A stretch of DNA of 64,000 bases from Ignavibacteriae bacterium HGW-Ignavibacteriae-4. GTDB taxonomy: Bacteria; Bacteroidota; Ignavibacteria; Kapaibacteriales; UBA2268. The stretch is from positions 1 through 64,000 of the forward strand of contig PGYR01000009.1 of the NCBI GenBank assembly GCA_002839765.1, in the 5' to 3' direction. A program made the position numbers and the translations under genes. The notes under the pieces were generated by a model, which saw only the letters and a program-made list of their open reading frames with translations, ran no database searches and was not told the origin of the DNA. Below are positions 16,577 through 26,988 of this stretch, one piece after another (the stretch's first letter is position 1; each line of letters begins with the position of its first letter).

Positions 16577-18183
16577 AATTAAGATTACTATATACAATTC
16601 TATTAATTGCAATTACATCAAATCTATTCTCACAAAAGAAGAATAGCAAGATAGAAAAGACAGTTGTGATAGAAGAAACATTCCTTCCACTCATAAGTAA
16701 GTCAGATTCAGCACATTCTATAAAAGCACTTACAAGGGATATAGATAATATAATTCAGCGTGGTGGGTTAAATAATACTGATTATAGTGTTGCTGTTTAT
16801 TCTCTAGATGAAGGTAAGTTTCTATATAAAAAGAATGAAAATAAATCTTTAACCCCAGCATCTACAACCAAATTAGTAACTTCATTTGTTGTCCTAAATT
16901 TATTAAAAAATCAACAAATACATACTCCTATCTATCACAATGGTAAAATTGAAAAGAATACTCTGTACGGTGATTTGATTATATATGGGAAAGGCGATCC
17001 TTTATTAAGCCAAAGAGATTTTGATTCAATTGCGGTTGTAATTAAGAATCGTGGTATAAAAACTGTAACTGGTAATATATATGTAGATGATTCATATTTT
17101 GATGATAATACTAGTCGTTTCAAATATTCAAGAGATGCAGATGAAGTTGAAGCTTTAGCTCCAATTACCCCATTAAGTATTGAAAGGAATAAAGCTTTGG
17201 TTACTGTACGTGGAGGTAGTTCTGGGTCTTATCTTGATTGCGACGTTTACCCTAATTCAGAATCTTTGAAATATCTTGTTTATGGTAAAACCACTGGGTA
17301 CATAGAAGAAAAAGAAAAAGGGAATAGAAATTATGTTGAGCCTTTAATAAAGCAGCAATATGGTGATGCATTTAATTTTGAAGATACTGATAATGATGCA
17401 TATAGGGTGTCAATCAGTAGTAGTATGAATGATGAAAACGAACAGATATTTATAATTCGCGGTAATTTACGAAAAGGTAGAAGTAGAGCATATAGATACT
17501 ATCTTAAGGATCCAGCTATTGCTACAGCTGGTGTACTTAAATCTAGCTTATCTAAAGCTGGAGTGAAGGTTCTTGGTGGAATAGAAAAATGTTCGGAAAA
17601 TCAAAAAAGCTTTGATTCAAAAAATACACTAGGAATTATCAAGAGGGATTTATTTGAAGTTTTAGATGTTTTGAATAAAAATAGTGATAACTACATAGCT
17701 GAAAATCTATTCAAAATCATAGGTGCACATAACCCATTATTTGATGACAATTACTATGGTGCACAAGACTTAACTTATAAAATACTTAAAAATCAAAAAA
17801 TCCCAAGCAAGGGATTGTATATTAATGATGGTTCAGGATTATCAAGAAGAAATCTGGTAACAACAGAAGCATTGGTAAAGATAATAGAGAATATAAGTAA
17901 ACAAAGTTATGGCGAAAGATTTATACAGTGCCTTGCAATAGCAGGATCAGATGGTACACTTAGAAAAAGAATGAAGAATACTGCTGCTGAGGATATACTT
18001 ATTGGTAAAACTGGGACTTTACGTAATGTTAGTGCTCTAACTGGTGTTACTACTACATTAGATGGTGAGAAGTTAGCTTACGCCTTTATTTTTAATGGTA
18101 ATAACGTCGGCAAATATAAATCAGTTGAGAATGAATTAGGAGAACTAATTTCCCAATTCTTTTACTTTAATGAAGAGCATTAA
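16573..18183 (+). CDS. dacB: D-alanyl-D-alanine carboxypeptidase/endopeptidase (PBP4, S13)
   Basis: A periplasmic low-mass penicillin-binding protein that trims or cuts peptidoglycan cross-links. A signal peptide (ends near NLFSQ, residue 21) precedes the domain. The three serine-enzyme motifs are in order: S97-T-T-K100, S371-D-N373 and K479-T-G481. The large insert between the first two motifs is typical of class C enzymes (S13). The gene is fused to miaA by an ATGA overlap and followed after two bases by the ABC permease, so wall remodelling may be tied to c-di-AMP output from cdaA upstream. Confidence 0.95.
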   Translation: MKLRLLYTILLIAITSNLFSQKKNSKIEKTVVIEETFLPLISKSDSAHSIKALTRDIDNIIQRGGLNNTDYSVAVYSLDEGKFLYKKNENKSLTPASTTKLVTSFVVLNLLKNQQIHTPIYHNGKIEKNTLYGDLIIYGKGDPLLSQRDFDSIAVVIKNRGIKTVTGNIYVDDSYFDDNTSRFKYSRDADEVEALAPITPLSIERNKALVTVRGGSSGSYLDCDVYPNSESLKYLVYGKTTGYIEEKEKGNRNYVEPLIKQQYGDAFNFEDTDNDAYRVSISSSMNDENEQIFIIRGNLRKGRSRAYRYYLKDPAIATAGVLKSSLSKAGVKVLGGIEKCSENQKSFDSKNTLGIIKRDLFEVLDVLNKNSDNYIAENLFKIIGAHNPLFDDNYYGAQDLTYKILKNQKIPSKGLYINDGSGLSRRNLVTTEALVKIIENISKQSYGERFIQCLAIAGSDGTLRKRMKNTAAEDILIGKTGTLRNVSALTGVTTTLDGEKLAYAFIFNGNNVGKYKSVENELGELISQFFYFNEEH

Positions 18184-18185
18184 TA

Positions 18186-18998
18186 TTGATAAAGAAATAT
18201 CTAATATATTCTTTGCTCATAATAGTTGCAGTCGGAATGGCATTTCCTATTGTCTGGATGCTTATACTATCCCTAAAAACAAATCCAGAAACATTAGATA
18301 ACACTTCAAAACTGCTATTTTCTGATTATAATCTTAATAATTATAAAGAAGCAATAACTTCGGACTCTTTTGATAAGTATTTATTCAATTCATTATTTGT
18401 GTCAATTATCGTTACGATTGGAAATATTTTCTTCTGCACAATAACAGGATATGTACTTGCACGAAAAAAGTTTAGAGGTAATAAATTAATTCTAATTTCT
18501 ATAATAGGTGTAATGATGATACCTCCACATGTTATAATGATACCATTATATAGGACAATGGTAAATTTTGACTGGATTAACTCATATCAATCATTAATTA
18601 TACCATGGCTTATTACCCCATTTGGTGTATTTCTAGTAAAGCAATATTTATCTAATATACCCGAAGCTATTGAGCAAGCTGCTATAATAGATGGTGCAAG
18701 TCAATTACAATTATTGTTTAAGATTATATTTCCTCTAGCTAAGCCAATTATTATTGTCCTTGCTGTTTATGTATTCTTAATGAACTGGAATTCTTTTTTG
18801 TTCCCATTTCTATTTACGAATAATTCTGATTATTGGACACTTCCAGTGGGACTTACATTCTATTTAGGTAAGCAATCTATTGACTGGGGTCACCTAATGT
18901 CTGGTGCTTCTATGTCTGCAATACCTATTATTGTTCTATTCATGATCTTTCAAAAACAAATAATTAAAGGATTAACTGCTGGTGCAATAAAAGAGTAG
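18186..18998 (+). CDS. Carbohydrate-type ABC transporter permease (MalG/UgpE-like)
   Basis: A 270-residue inner-membrane permease with six hydrophobic segments. The cytoplasmic EAA loop is clear (EAIEQAAIIDGASQLQL, about 160-176, then IIFPLAKP). It resembles MalG/UgpE proteins of sugar and polyol importers. The start codon is TTG at 18186, two bases after the dacB stop; an in-frame TGA lies at 18171 and no ATG precedes the first membrane segment. No binding protein, second permease or ATPase gene lies nearby, which is unusual for this class. Its partners must be encoded elsewhere. Confidence 0.9.
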   Translation: MIKKYLIYSLLIIVAVGMAFPIVWMLILSLKTNPETLDNTSKLLFSDYNLNNYKEAITSDSFDKYLFNSLFVSIIVTIGNIFFCTITGYVLARKKFRGNKLILISIIGVMMIPPHVIMIPLYRTMVNFDWINSYQSLIIPWLITPFGVFLVKQYLSNIPEAIEQAAIIDGASQLQLLFKIIFPLAKPIIIVLAVYVFLMNWNSFLFPFLFTNNSDYWTLPVGLTFYLGKQSIDWGHLMSGASMSAIPIIVLFMIFQKQIIKGLTAGAIKE

Positions 18999-19022
18999 TT
19001 AATGCTTCAAAGGTTTTTCAAC

Positions 19023-19038
19023 TAGTAATTAATTACTA
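19023..19038. other. 16-base perfect palindrome before the SPFH gene
   Basis: TAGTAATTAATTACTA reads the same on both strands, in the 82-base gap between the ABC permease and the SPFH gene. It could be an operator, though AT-rich palindromes also occur by chance. Confidence 0.25.
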
Positions 19039-19080
19039 AATTGAACTATTCTAAATTGTTATTATAAAAAAGGTACATTA

Positions 19081-19983
19081 ATGGGTTTGCTAATATTCGG
19101 AATAATTATACTAGTCATAGGACTAACATTACAAAAAGATGCTCTACCATTAGGTAAATTCAAGAGCTTAATTTCGACTATTGGTGTTGTTATTATGGTT
19201 TTGGGTCTACTTACTACGACTATCAAAGTTGTAGATGCAGGACATATCGGAGTAAAGAAGTTATTTGGTGAAGTTCAATCAGATGTACTAAATGAAGGAT
19301 TAAATTTTGTGAATCCATTTATAGATGTTTTAGTATTGTCAACTCAGACACAGAATTATACTATGTCATCTACTTCAAGTGAAGGAGAAAAAGCTGGAGA
19401 TGATGCTGTCTCAGTTTTAAGTAAAGATGGTTTACAAGTAATAATTGATCTAACTGTTTTATATAAAACTAAAGCAGAAGATGCACCACAAATTATTAAA
19501 AAAATTGGTCAAGATTTTAAAGATAAAATTATAAGACCTATTGTAAGGTCACAGATTAGAGAAAGTGCAGTAGACTACACGGCCATTGAGCTTTATTCTG
19601 AACAAAGGGGTGGATTCGAGAAGCAAGTTAAAGATGCGATATCAGCCACTCTTAATGAACGCGGATTCGAACTTGAAGATATGCTCGTTAGGAAAATTGA
19701 TTTGCCAATGAGTGTAAAACAAAGTATTGAAAGAAAGATAACAGCAATTCAGGAAGACCAGAGAATGGTTTATGTCCTGGAAAAAGAGATAAAAGAAGCT
19801 CAACGTAAAAGAGAAGAAGCTGCTGGTGTAGCTGATGCACAGAAAATTATAAACTCTGGTCTGTCTAATAAATTAATTGAATTCGAAAGAATAAAAGTAA
19901 TGCAAGAATTAGTAAAGTCAAGTAATTCTAAAGTTATTGTATTAGGCAATGGAGACACACCAATTATTTTAGATGGGAAATAA
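19081..19983 (+). CDS. SPFH/Band 7 (prohibitin-like) membrane protein
   Basis: Two N-terminal hydrophobic segments (about 2-17 and 31-48) precede an SPFH domain that begins VDAGHIGVKKLFGEV and runs to about 215. A charged coiled-coil region follows (about 215-260, EKEIKEAQRKREEAAG), then a short end. The closest match is the prohibitin subgroup, which forms large membrane rings and often modulates AAA proteases. The start has an AAGG site about eight bases upstream. Its stop directly precedes the ATG of the aminotransferase gene, so the two are co-transcribed; no functional link is known. Confidence 0.9.
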   Translation: MGLLIFGIIILVIGLTLQKDALPLGKFKSLISTIGVVIMVLGLLTTTIKVVDAGHIGVKKLFGEVQSDVLNEGLNFVNPFIDVLVLSTQTQNYTMSSTSSEGEKAGDDAVSVLSKDGLQVIIDLTVLYKTKAEDAPQIIKKIGQDFKDKIIRPIVRSQIRESAVDYTAIELYSEQRGGFEKQVKDAISATLNERGFELEDMLVRKIDLPMSVKQSIERKITAIQEDQRMVYVLEKEIKEAQRKREEAAGVADAQKIINSGLSNKLIEFERIKVMQELVKSSNSKVIVLGNGDTPIILDGK

Positions 19984-21162
19984 ATGTCATTGAATCTTGT
20001 TGAAAGAGAAAGTGAGGCAATACTTCAGACTTACGGGAGATTGCCTGTTGAGATAGATTATGCAAATGGTTGTTATATTTATGATACAGATGGTAACGAG
20101 TATCTAGACTTTCTAGGTGGAATTGCGGTTAATGTTTTAGGTCATTCGCACCAAGAAATTATTGAAGCAATAGTAGAGCAATCAAATAAGTATCTTCATG
20201 TTTCTAATTTCTTCTTTCAAAAACCACAAATTGAATTAGCCGAAATGCTTAAATATATAACAGGATTTGATAAAGTATTTTATTCAAATTCTGGAGCAGA
20301 GTCAACAGAAGGTGCTTTGAAGTTTGCTAGAAAGTGGGGAGCAATACATAACAAGAAAGATGTGATTGCATTCACTGGAGGTTTCCATGGACGAACTTAT
20401 GGTGCTTTATCCCTTATGGAAGGCGAGAATTATAAGAAAGATATGGGGCCTTTCATTGATGATGTTAAGATTCTAGAGTTTAATTCTGTAGAGCAATTGG
20501 AAAATCTAATAGATGGTAATACTGCTGCAGTATTTATAGAATTTATACAAGGTTCTGGAGGTCTAACTGTAGCAGATCCAGAATGGGTTAGTAAAATAAC
20601 TGAACTTCAAGAAAAATATAATTTTCTTGTTATTGCGGACGAAGTGCAATCAGGTTTAGGTAGAACAGGAAAGTTCTTTAGCTATGAGCATTTTGATGTT
20701 AAGCCAGATATTGTTACTATCGCTAAAGGTTTGGGAGGAGGAATTCCTATTGGTGCAATTCTTCTTAATGAAAAAACTTCAAATCTATTAGGAGCAGGTC
20801 AGCACGGTACTACATTTGGTGGTAATGCTCTAGCTTGTGCAACAGGGTTGGTAGTACTAAAAAAGTTAAATGAAGGTCTTCAGACCGATATAAATAGAAT
20901 TGCCGCATATCTGAAAAAGAAATTGCAAGAGTTAATTCTAAAATATCCTGATAAAATAAAGACTTACAAAGGACTTGGATTAATGTGTGGACTGGAATTT
21001 TATTCACCTGCTAAACCAATTGTATTAGAGCTGTTAAACAGGAAAATAATAGCTAACTCCACATCGAATACTGTATTAAGATTAGTTCCACCTTATATAA
21101 TCGATAAAACTATGGTAGATAGGTTAATTAGTGAATTAGATTCTATTCTTAAGGAGTTATAG
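19984..21162 (+). CDS. argD: Class III aminotransferase, acetylornithine aminotransferase-like
   Basis: A PLP enzyme of the ArgD/RocD class. Visible are the cofactor phosphate loop NSGAEST (102-108), TGGFHGRTYGAL (131-142), D219-E220-V-Q222 and the Schiff-base lysine K248 (TIAKGLGGGIP). Length (392) is typical for ArgD. The usual QGEGG loop reads IQGSGG (188-193), a substitution seen in some relatives, so acetylornithine as substrate is likely but not certain. The gene follows the SPFH gene with no gap, and its last six bases overlap the convergent GT2-TPR gene. Confidence 0.85.
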   Translation: MSLNLVERESEAILQTYGRLPVEIDYANGCYIYDTDGNEYLDFLGGIAVNVLGHSHQEIIEAIVEQSNKYLHVSNFFFQKPQIELAEMLKYITGFDKVFYSNSGAESTEGALKFARKWGAIHNKKDVIAFTGGFHGRTYGALSLMEGENYKKDMGPFIDDVKILEFNSVEQLENLIDGNTAAVFIEFIQGSGGLTVADPEWVSKITELQEKYNFLVIADEVQSGLGRTGKFFSYEHFDVKPDIVTIAKGLGGGIPIGAILLNEKTSNLLGAGQHGTTFGGNALACATGLVVLKKLNEGLQTDINRIAAYLKKKLQELILKYPDKIKTYKGLGLMCGLEFYSPAKPIVLELLNRKIIANSTSNTVLRLVPPYIIDKTMVDRLISELDSILKEL

Positions 21163-23463
21163 TTTAGGATAGATTTTATTCCTTGCTTTTCTTAGACCAT
21201 CTTCTATTACTGACTTTGGTATATCAACGTCATAACCAGAAGTCGGTGGATTATTATAGAATTTACTTTTTAACTCTAGGGTCTTTTCAAATTCTTTTTC
21301 GGCTTCTTCAAACTTACCAAGATGTAAAAGTGAGTATGCTCGTAAATTCATTGCATATAAGCTATTGGGGGTTAGTTCTAATGACTTATTTGACCATTTC
21401 AATGCTTCATCAAATCGTTTATCATTTCCAGTAAATTGTGCTAAACTTGCAGATGCACTAGCTTCAATCATAGGGGAGAGGTTCCCACATTTTAAAGCAA
21501 ATTTTATCGTTTCTTCTGCTTCTTTTTTCAGATTCATGTGCCCCAGCGTCTGTCCTAGCTGATACCAAGCGTATCCATTTGTTGGTTCTTCTCTTACATG
21601 CTGTAATAACATCCTATAGTTTCTTTCGATTTTACCTTCCATAATCTCTCGAGATTGGTCATAACCTAAGTGGTAAATAATAATGTCAGATTGTAGAAGT
21701 TGCAGATTATTCTCTTTTAATGAAGGTGAGATTTGCTCGTGTACTCTACCCTGGAACTTCACTTTGTCTAATCCCAAATTTCTGAATATTCGTGGGTAAC
21801 TCCCTCTATGAACATCTGAATCTCCACCACTTAGTTTGGCATGCGGCGATTCGATAGTACATATTAAACCTCCTGAATTTTCAGGTAATTCACTAAGAGA
21901 CTTTCGAAACTTATCAATTTCAAATTGAGATATACGCTCATCAGCATCTAAATAAAGTATCCATTTGCCGTTAGAGTGTTTTAGTGATTCATTCCTAGCG
22001 GCTGCAAAATCATCAATCCAATCAAAATGATAGATTTTTGCCCCAAACTCTTTAGCAATTTCAATAGTTCTATCGGTAGAACCAGTATCAACTATTACTA
22101 TTTCATCTACTACTTTCTCAACAGATTCTAAACAACCTCGAAGCATTTTTTCTTCATTTTTTACAATCATCGAAAGTGAGATGAGAGGTTTTTTATTATT
22201 CTCATTAATATTCGTTATTTGAGAAGTTTTGATATGGTTAGTATTCTGAATACTCTGCAAAACAACATTAATATAACTCTCTATTTCCTTTCTTTGGGGG
22301 GCTACTTGTTTTGCCTTTCTTAAGAAAATTAGTGCATTCTCATAGTCAGTTTCTTTATAGAGTATATCAGCTATTCCAACAAGACAATTTATATCACTTT
22401 CATTATGCTCAATACCCCTTTTGAAACTATCTATTGCCTCTTTAAATTGTCCAATTGCTAAGTTAGATCTTCCAATCCGGAAATAGATTTGTGAAGTAGG
22501 TAATCTATAATCACCAATTATATTCGCTTTTAAATCTTCATTTTGATAAGCTTTTAACATTGCATTATAGTTTTCTAATGCTTTCTTATGAAGATGTTTA
22601 TCGTAATTACATTCACCTATAATATAATTAGCAAAACCTTGGTTAGGTTGTAATTCAAGAGAATTCTCTGCTCTTTGCAGCGCTAATTCTTTTTGGTTGT
22701 TTTTATAAGCTATTAATGCACCATAATTTAGTGCTTGTGGTTTTACAGAATCATCATTTATTGATAAATCAATTGCTTTAGCTATATCTTTTTCTGCATT
22801 TTCCAAGTCATTGAGAGCTAAATATGTTCTCGCTAATTGAAATAAATTATAAGCATTATTAGGATCAGCTTTGGTTTGTCTTATAAGTAAATCAAGATTT
22901 CGTTTCTGTTTTTTTCTCATTGTCACAGCATCATGATTATAACCCTCATGTATAAACTCAATTTCTGAATCTGATAATTTAAACCCTGCTTCTATTATAG
23001 AGTTTAATACTTGTTCATGAATTATTCCTTCGAATCTAATTCGAGGATTATTTCTAAAAACCCTAACCATTTTAGAATTAAATATATCCTTACCTTCATT
23101 CTTATCATTGTAAGAGACTACTTTTACCATTATCCCACCAATATTGTCGCTAATATGAGACAATTTAGTTTTCAATATTTCAGGGTTGATTAATCTTTCG
23201 TCACAATCAATTGATAATATAAAGTCATTCTTTGCATGGTCTAAGCAAAAATTACGAGCAGCTGCAAAGTCATCATTCCATTCATAATTTAATACTTTAC
23301 TTGTATATTCAAGTGCGATTGATTTTGTGTTATCTGTTGAACCTGTATCAACCACAATTATATCATTAGAGATATTAATTACTGATTCTAAGCAATCTCT
23401 TATCATGCTTTCTTCATTTTTTGCAATTATGCAGACAGATAGGTAGTTTTTAATGCTATTCAT
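21157..23463 (-). CDS. Double GT2 glycosyltransferase with TPR repeats
   Basis: A 768-residue cytosolic protein made of two similar halves. Half one: GT2 domain (1-180, VVDTGSTDNT at 37-46, metal motif D86-x-D88) then TPR helices (about 200-405). Half two: GT2 domain (about 427-600, VDTGSTDRT, D506-x-D508) then TPR helices (about 625-755). Both GT2 domains share the stretch DDFAAARN and the D-x-D-E-R motif, so both look intact. This matches SunS-like TPR glycosyltransferases, but two active copies in one chain are uncommon. It may modify proteins or surface glycans. It overlaps the argD-like gene by six bases at the 3' end. Confidence 0.9.
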   Translation of the reverse strand: MNSIKNYLSVCIIAKNEESMIRDCLESVINISNDIIVVDTGSTDNTKSIALEYTSKVLNYEWNDDFAAARNFCLDHAKNDFILSIDCDERLINPEILKTKLSHISDNIGGIMVKVVSYNDKNEGKDIFNSKMVRVFRNNPRIRFEGIIHEQVLNSIIEAGFKLSDSEIEFIHEGYNHDAVTMRKKQKRNLDLLIRQTKADPNNAYNLFQLARTYLALNDLENAEKDIAKAIDLSINDDSVKPQALNYGALIAYKNNQKELALQRAENSLELQPNQGFANYIIGECNYDKHLHKKALENYNAMLKAYQNEDLKANIIGDYRLPTSQIYFRIGRSNLAIGQFKEAIDSFKRGIEHNESDINCLVGIADILYKETDYENALIFLRKAKQVAPQRKEIESYINVVLQSIQNTNHIKTSQITNINENNKKPLISLSMIVKNEEKMLRGCLESVEKVVDEIVIVDTGSTDRTIEIAKEFGAKIYHFDWIDDFAAARNESLKHSNGKWILYLDADERISQFEIDKFRKSLSELPENSGGLICTIESPHAKLSGGDSDVHRGSYPRIFRNLGLDKVKFQGRVHEQISPSLKENNLQLLQSDIIIYHLGYDQSREIMEGKIERNYRMLLQHVREEPTNGYAWYQLGQTLGHMNLKKEAEETIKFALKCGNLSPMIEASASASLAQFTGNDKRFDEALKWSNKSLELTPNSLYAMNLRAYSLLHLGKFEEAEKEFEKTLELKSKFYNNPPTSGYDVDIPKSVIEDGLRKARNKIYPKL

Positions 23464-23657
23464 TGTAACGTTATCAATAGTTGAAGTGTCTATAAAATCT
23501 AATATAAATAAAATAACGAATATAATTTAGAAATATGAAAAATATTAAAGTGTACTATTCCACAAGGTTATTAATTTTACATTTTATTTCGTAACTTAAA
23601 GATTATATTTTTATAGATTTATTAAAAAAAACAGTAACATTAAAACTCGGTTTAATT

Positions 23658-26600
23658 ATGAATAGAATTATTGTATTCCTCTCTATCTCTTTTATTTCAT
23701 TTAACCTGTCTTTTGCACAGCAACATAAATTACCGTTGATTCCAAAATTGGAAACGAATAATTTCAACGAAATTTCTAAAGAGTACAATCAATACTACGA
23801 AGAAATGAAAGAATTGAACCCAAACATCGAAAATCCGCTTAAGGGTCAAGGTTTCAAACCATTTAAAAGATGGGAATATTTTTGGTCTTCAAGAGTAGAT
23901 ACAAATGGAAATTTGCCAAGTAGAAAAGAATTAAGAGAAAGTTATAATAATTTTAAATCAACTTACCTCTATAGTAAGGAAAATAAAATTCAGGCTGCAA
24001 ATAATTGGAAGCCTCTAGGTCCATATAATTGGACTGGTACTGGTGTAGGAAGAATAAATGCAATAGCAGTTAATCCTTCGAATACAAACATCATATATGT
24101 CGGAGCAGCAACAGGTGGAATCTGGAAATCAACTAATGGTGGTAGTAACTGGGCTGAATCTGTTACTCCAGATGTTTACTCTTTGGGTATATCAGATATA
24201 GCAATTTGTAAAACTAAACCAAATGTTATACTCGCAGCAACAGGTGATGCAAATGGTGTAGGTGCAGCTGCAGGTTATGGAGCATTTAGTTCTGGGTTGT
24301 TGCTATCTATTGATGACGGAAACTCTTGGAATGAAGTAAATATAGATGCTATTAAATCAAATTTACAGCAATCAGATGGCATAGTGATTTACAGCGTATT
24401 GATAAATCATAGTAATTCATCAAAATTTATAATAGCAACAAATGCTGGTGTATATCATAGTGATAATAGTGGTTCTACATGGACTAGATCTCAAACTTCT
24501 TCTTGTAGAGATTTGAAAATGCATCCTACTAATCCAGATATATTATATGGTGCATTTAACACAGCTAACTATGAATATACAGTCATGCGTTATGTTAATG
24601 GCTCTTGGTTCACTAATGGAGCATACGTTGTAAGTAATTGTAATAGAGTTGAACTTGCAGTAAATGATGCACACCCAGGTGTATGTTATGGGTTAAGTAC
24701 TGATCCTAATGGTGGTTTCAGAAATGTATTCAAATCAGAAAATTCTGGACAATCTTGGAACGAGGTAACTTCATCAAGTGGACGTCCTAATTATCTATAT
24801 TATACTTTTGATGGTTTAGATAATGGTCAGATTCCGCAAGGAGGTCAAGGTTGGTACGATTTGGCAATTGCTATTTCACCTAAAAGTAAAAGTACTGTTA
24901 CAATTGGTGGTATAAATAATTGGAAAACTACTGATGGAGGAAACAATTATAATATTAAAACATACCAGCAAGCATTTCAGGATGTGGATGAAGTTCATTC
25001 AGATCAACATACTTTAGTCTATGATTCAAAAGGTACACTTTACGTTGGGAATGATGGTGGAATATATAAATCAACCGATGATGGAGAAAACTGGACTAAT
25101 ATATCAGCAGGTCTGAATATAACTCAATATTACAAGTTTGGACAAGCAACAGACAACAAAGAAAGAATTCTAGCTGGAGCACAAGATAATGGAACTATGT
25201 TGAAATATACTGAATCATTGTGGGCCGCAGTTTTAGGTGGAGATGGTTTTGATTGTGATATTGATCCGAATAACTCAAATTTAATGTATGGTTCTAACTA
25301 TAATCAAAGAACAGGTGTATTCTATAAATCTACAAATGGTGGGCAAAACTGGGGTCAACAACCAATATTATATCCTTTTAATCCAACTATTAACGAAAAT
25401 TCAGCATGGGTTAGTCCACTTACAATAGATGAAAATAACTCAAATTTATACGTTGGGTATCAAAATGTATATAAGAGTTTAAACCAAGGTACTAGTTGGA
25501 CTAAAATCAGCAATTTTGGTCTGCCAGCTTATATTACAATAACTGAGATAGCATTAGCACCTTCTAATTCAAATTATATATATGTTGCTGTTTCTAATCA
25601 AGTTTTCAGATCTACAAATGGTGGGCAAGCTTGGACTAGTGTTTTCACTTCTATAAATCAAGTACCTGTACGCAATATGACAGTCAACCCAACTAAACCT
25701 GATGAAATATATGTTGTCGTTGGTGGTTATCAGAGTGGAAATAAAGTATTCAAAGTGGTTGGGACTAGTTCTACAAACATAACAGGTGATTTACCAAATT
25801 TCCCCGTTAATTGCATTACTTATCAAAAAGGTTCTAATGACCGAGTTTACATCGGAACTGATATTGGTGTTTTCTCGAAAGATGCTGCTACCCCGTGGAA
25901 ATACATGGAAGAAGGAATGCCTCAGGTTATAGTTTCAGAACTTAAAATACATTATCCAAGTGGAATGTTACGTGCAGCTACTTACGGTAGAGGAATGTGG
26001 GAAATCCCGGTAAATGACTGTGCTTTGGATATTCCAAATATTACATCTAATGTTGAAATTTTGAATAATCAAATTAGAGTATGTAAAGGTGAAAACTTAG
26101 AGCTAGCATTAGAAAATGGAAACTATGATACATACGAATGGTCAACTGGTCAAAAAACTAGAAAAATTAATCCTAAAACAAATGGAGTTTACTTCGTTTC
26201 AGTTTTCGATAAGACTGGATGTGAAGTCAAATCTGTTGAATTGAACGTTCAATTTATTGATGTTAAGGAAATTGTTATTACTGATTCTGATTTGAAAGAA
26301 ATCACTAGTACTTCTTTCTGTGAAGGAGACAGCGTTGAAATAAAATATTCAGGAATCTATAGTGGTACAGAATGGTCTAATGGTGAAAAGGGTAAAAGAA
26401 TTCTTTGGGTGACAAAGGCAGGAACTTACTCAGTTAGTGGCTTTACTAGTGATGGTTGTGCTACTAAATCTCAAAGTGTAACAATAACTATGATGCCTTC
26501 ACCACCCAAACCAGATATAAGTGCTGATAATGATGGTTACTTAATTACAAAAACCCAAGCGGATAAATACAAATGGTATCAAGATGGTAATTTGTTATTT

Positions 26601-26978
26601 GGTGAGGAAGAAAGTAAATATAAACCTATAGAAGAAGGTGATTACTTCGTAGAAACAATAATAAATGGTATGGAATGTACTGGTAAATCTGATTCTTATT
26701 CGTTTGTATTTACAAGTGTACCTATTTTAGAGAATAATGGATTGTTTAGGATTTCTCCAAATCCATTTGATGATTTACTTACTATTTCTAATATTGAATC
26801 AATATTCGTTAAAAATATCAAGGTTATAGATTTGGATGGTAGAACAGTAAAGACTTTCAATAGCTTAAACAAAACTGGTAATATAGATTTGAATTTAAAT
26901 GTTTTATCAGTTGGTACGTATATATTACAGATAGAGACAAAAAACAGTATTGTCACACAAAAAATTATAAAAAATTAA
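23658..26978 (+). CDS. T9SS-secreted Asp-box beta-propeller protein, first copy
   Basis: A 1106-residue exported protein. After a signal peptide (ends FNLSFAQ) the region 110-790 holds about nine Asp-box motifs (for example STNGGSNWAE, SIDDGNSWNE, STDDGENWTN), the mark of sortilin/sialidase-like beta-propellers. Two Ig-like modules follow (about 800-1020, each with C-x-G-E/D and WSTGQ/WSNGE). Residues about 1030-1106 (RISPNPFDD to TQKIIKN) are a type A T9SS sorting domain. Conserved catalytic residues of BNR glycosidases are not evident, so a binding or structural role is as likely as an enzymatic one. It is followed after ten bases by its paralogue. Confidence 0.88.
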   Translation: MNRIIVFLSISFISFNLSFAQQHKLPLIPKLETNNFNEISKEYNQYYEEMKELNPNIENPLKGQGFKPFKRWEYFWSSRVDTNGNLPSRKELRESYNNFKSTYLYSKENKIQAANNWKPLGPYNWTGTGVGRINAIAVNPSNTNIIYVGAATGGIWKSTNGGSNWAESVTPDVYSLGISDIAICKTKPNVILAATGDANGVGAAAGYGAFSSGLLLSIDDGNSWNEVNIDAIKSNLQQSDGIVIYSVLINHSNSSKFIIATNAGVYHSDNSGSTWTRSQTSSCRDLKMHPTNPDILYGAFNTANYEYTVMRYVNGSWFTNGAYVVSNCNRVELAVNDAHPGVCYGLSTDPNGGFRNVFKSENSGQSWNEVTSSSGRPNYLYYTFDGLDNGQIPQGGQGWYDLAIAISPKSKSTVTIGGINNWKTTDGGNNYNIKTYQQAFQDVDEVHSDQHTLVYDSKGTLYVGNDGGIYKSTDDGENWTNISAGLNITQYYKFGQATDNKERILAGAQDNGTMLKYTESLWAAVLGGDGFDCDIDPNNSNLMYGSNYNQRTGVFYKSTNGGQNWGQQPILYPFNPTINENSAWVSPLTIDENNSNLYVGYQNVYKSLNQGTSWTKISNFGLPAYITITEIALAPSNSNYIYVAVSNQVFRSTNGGQAWTSVFTSINQVPVRNMTVNPTKPDEIYVVVGGYQSGNKVFKVVGTSSTNITGDLPNFPVNCITYQKGSNDRVYIGTDIGVFSKDAATPWKYMEEGMPQVIVSELKIHYPSGMLRAATYGRGMWEIPVNDCALDIPNITSNVEILNNQIRVCKGENLELALENGNYDTYEWSTGQKTRKINPKTNGVYFVSVFDKTGCEVKSVELNVQFIDVKEIVITDSDLKEITSTSFCEGDSVEIKYSGIYSGTEWSNGEKGKRILWVTKAGTYSVSGFTSDGCATKSQSVTITMMPSPPKPDISADNDGYLITKTQADKYKWYQDGNLLFGEEESKYKPIEEGDYFVETIINGMECTGKSDSYSFVFTSVPILENNGLFRISPNPFDDLLTISNIESIFVKNIKVIDLDGRTVKTFNSLNKTGNIDLNLNVLSVGTYILQIETKNSIVTQKIIKN

Positions 26979-26988
26979 TAGAAACTGA

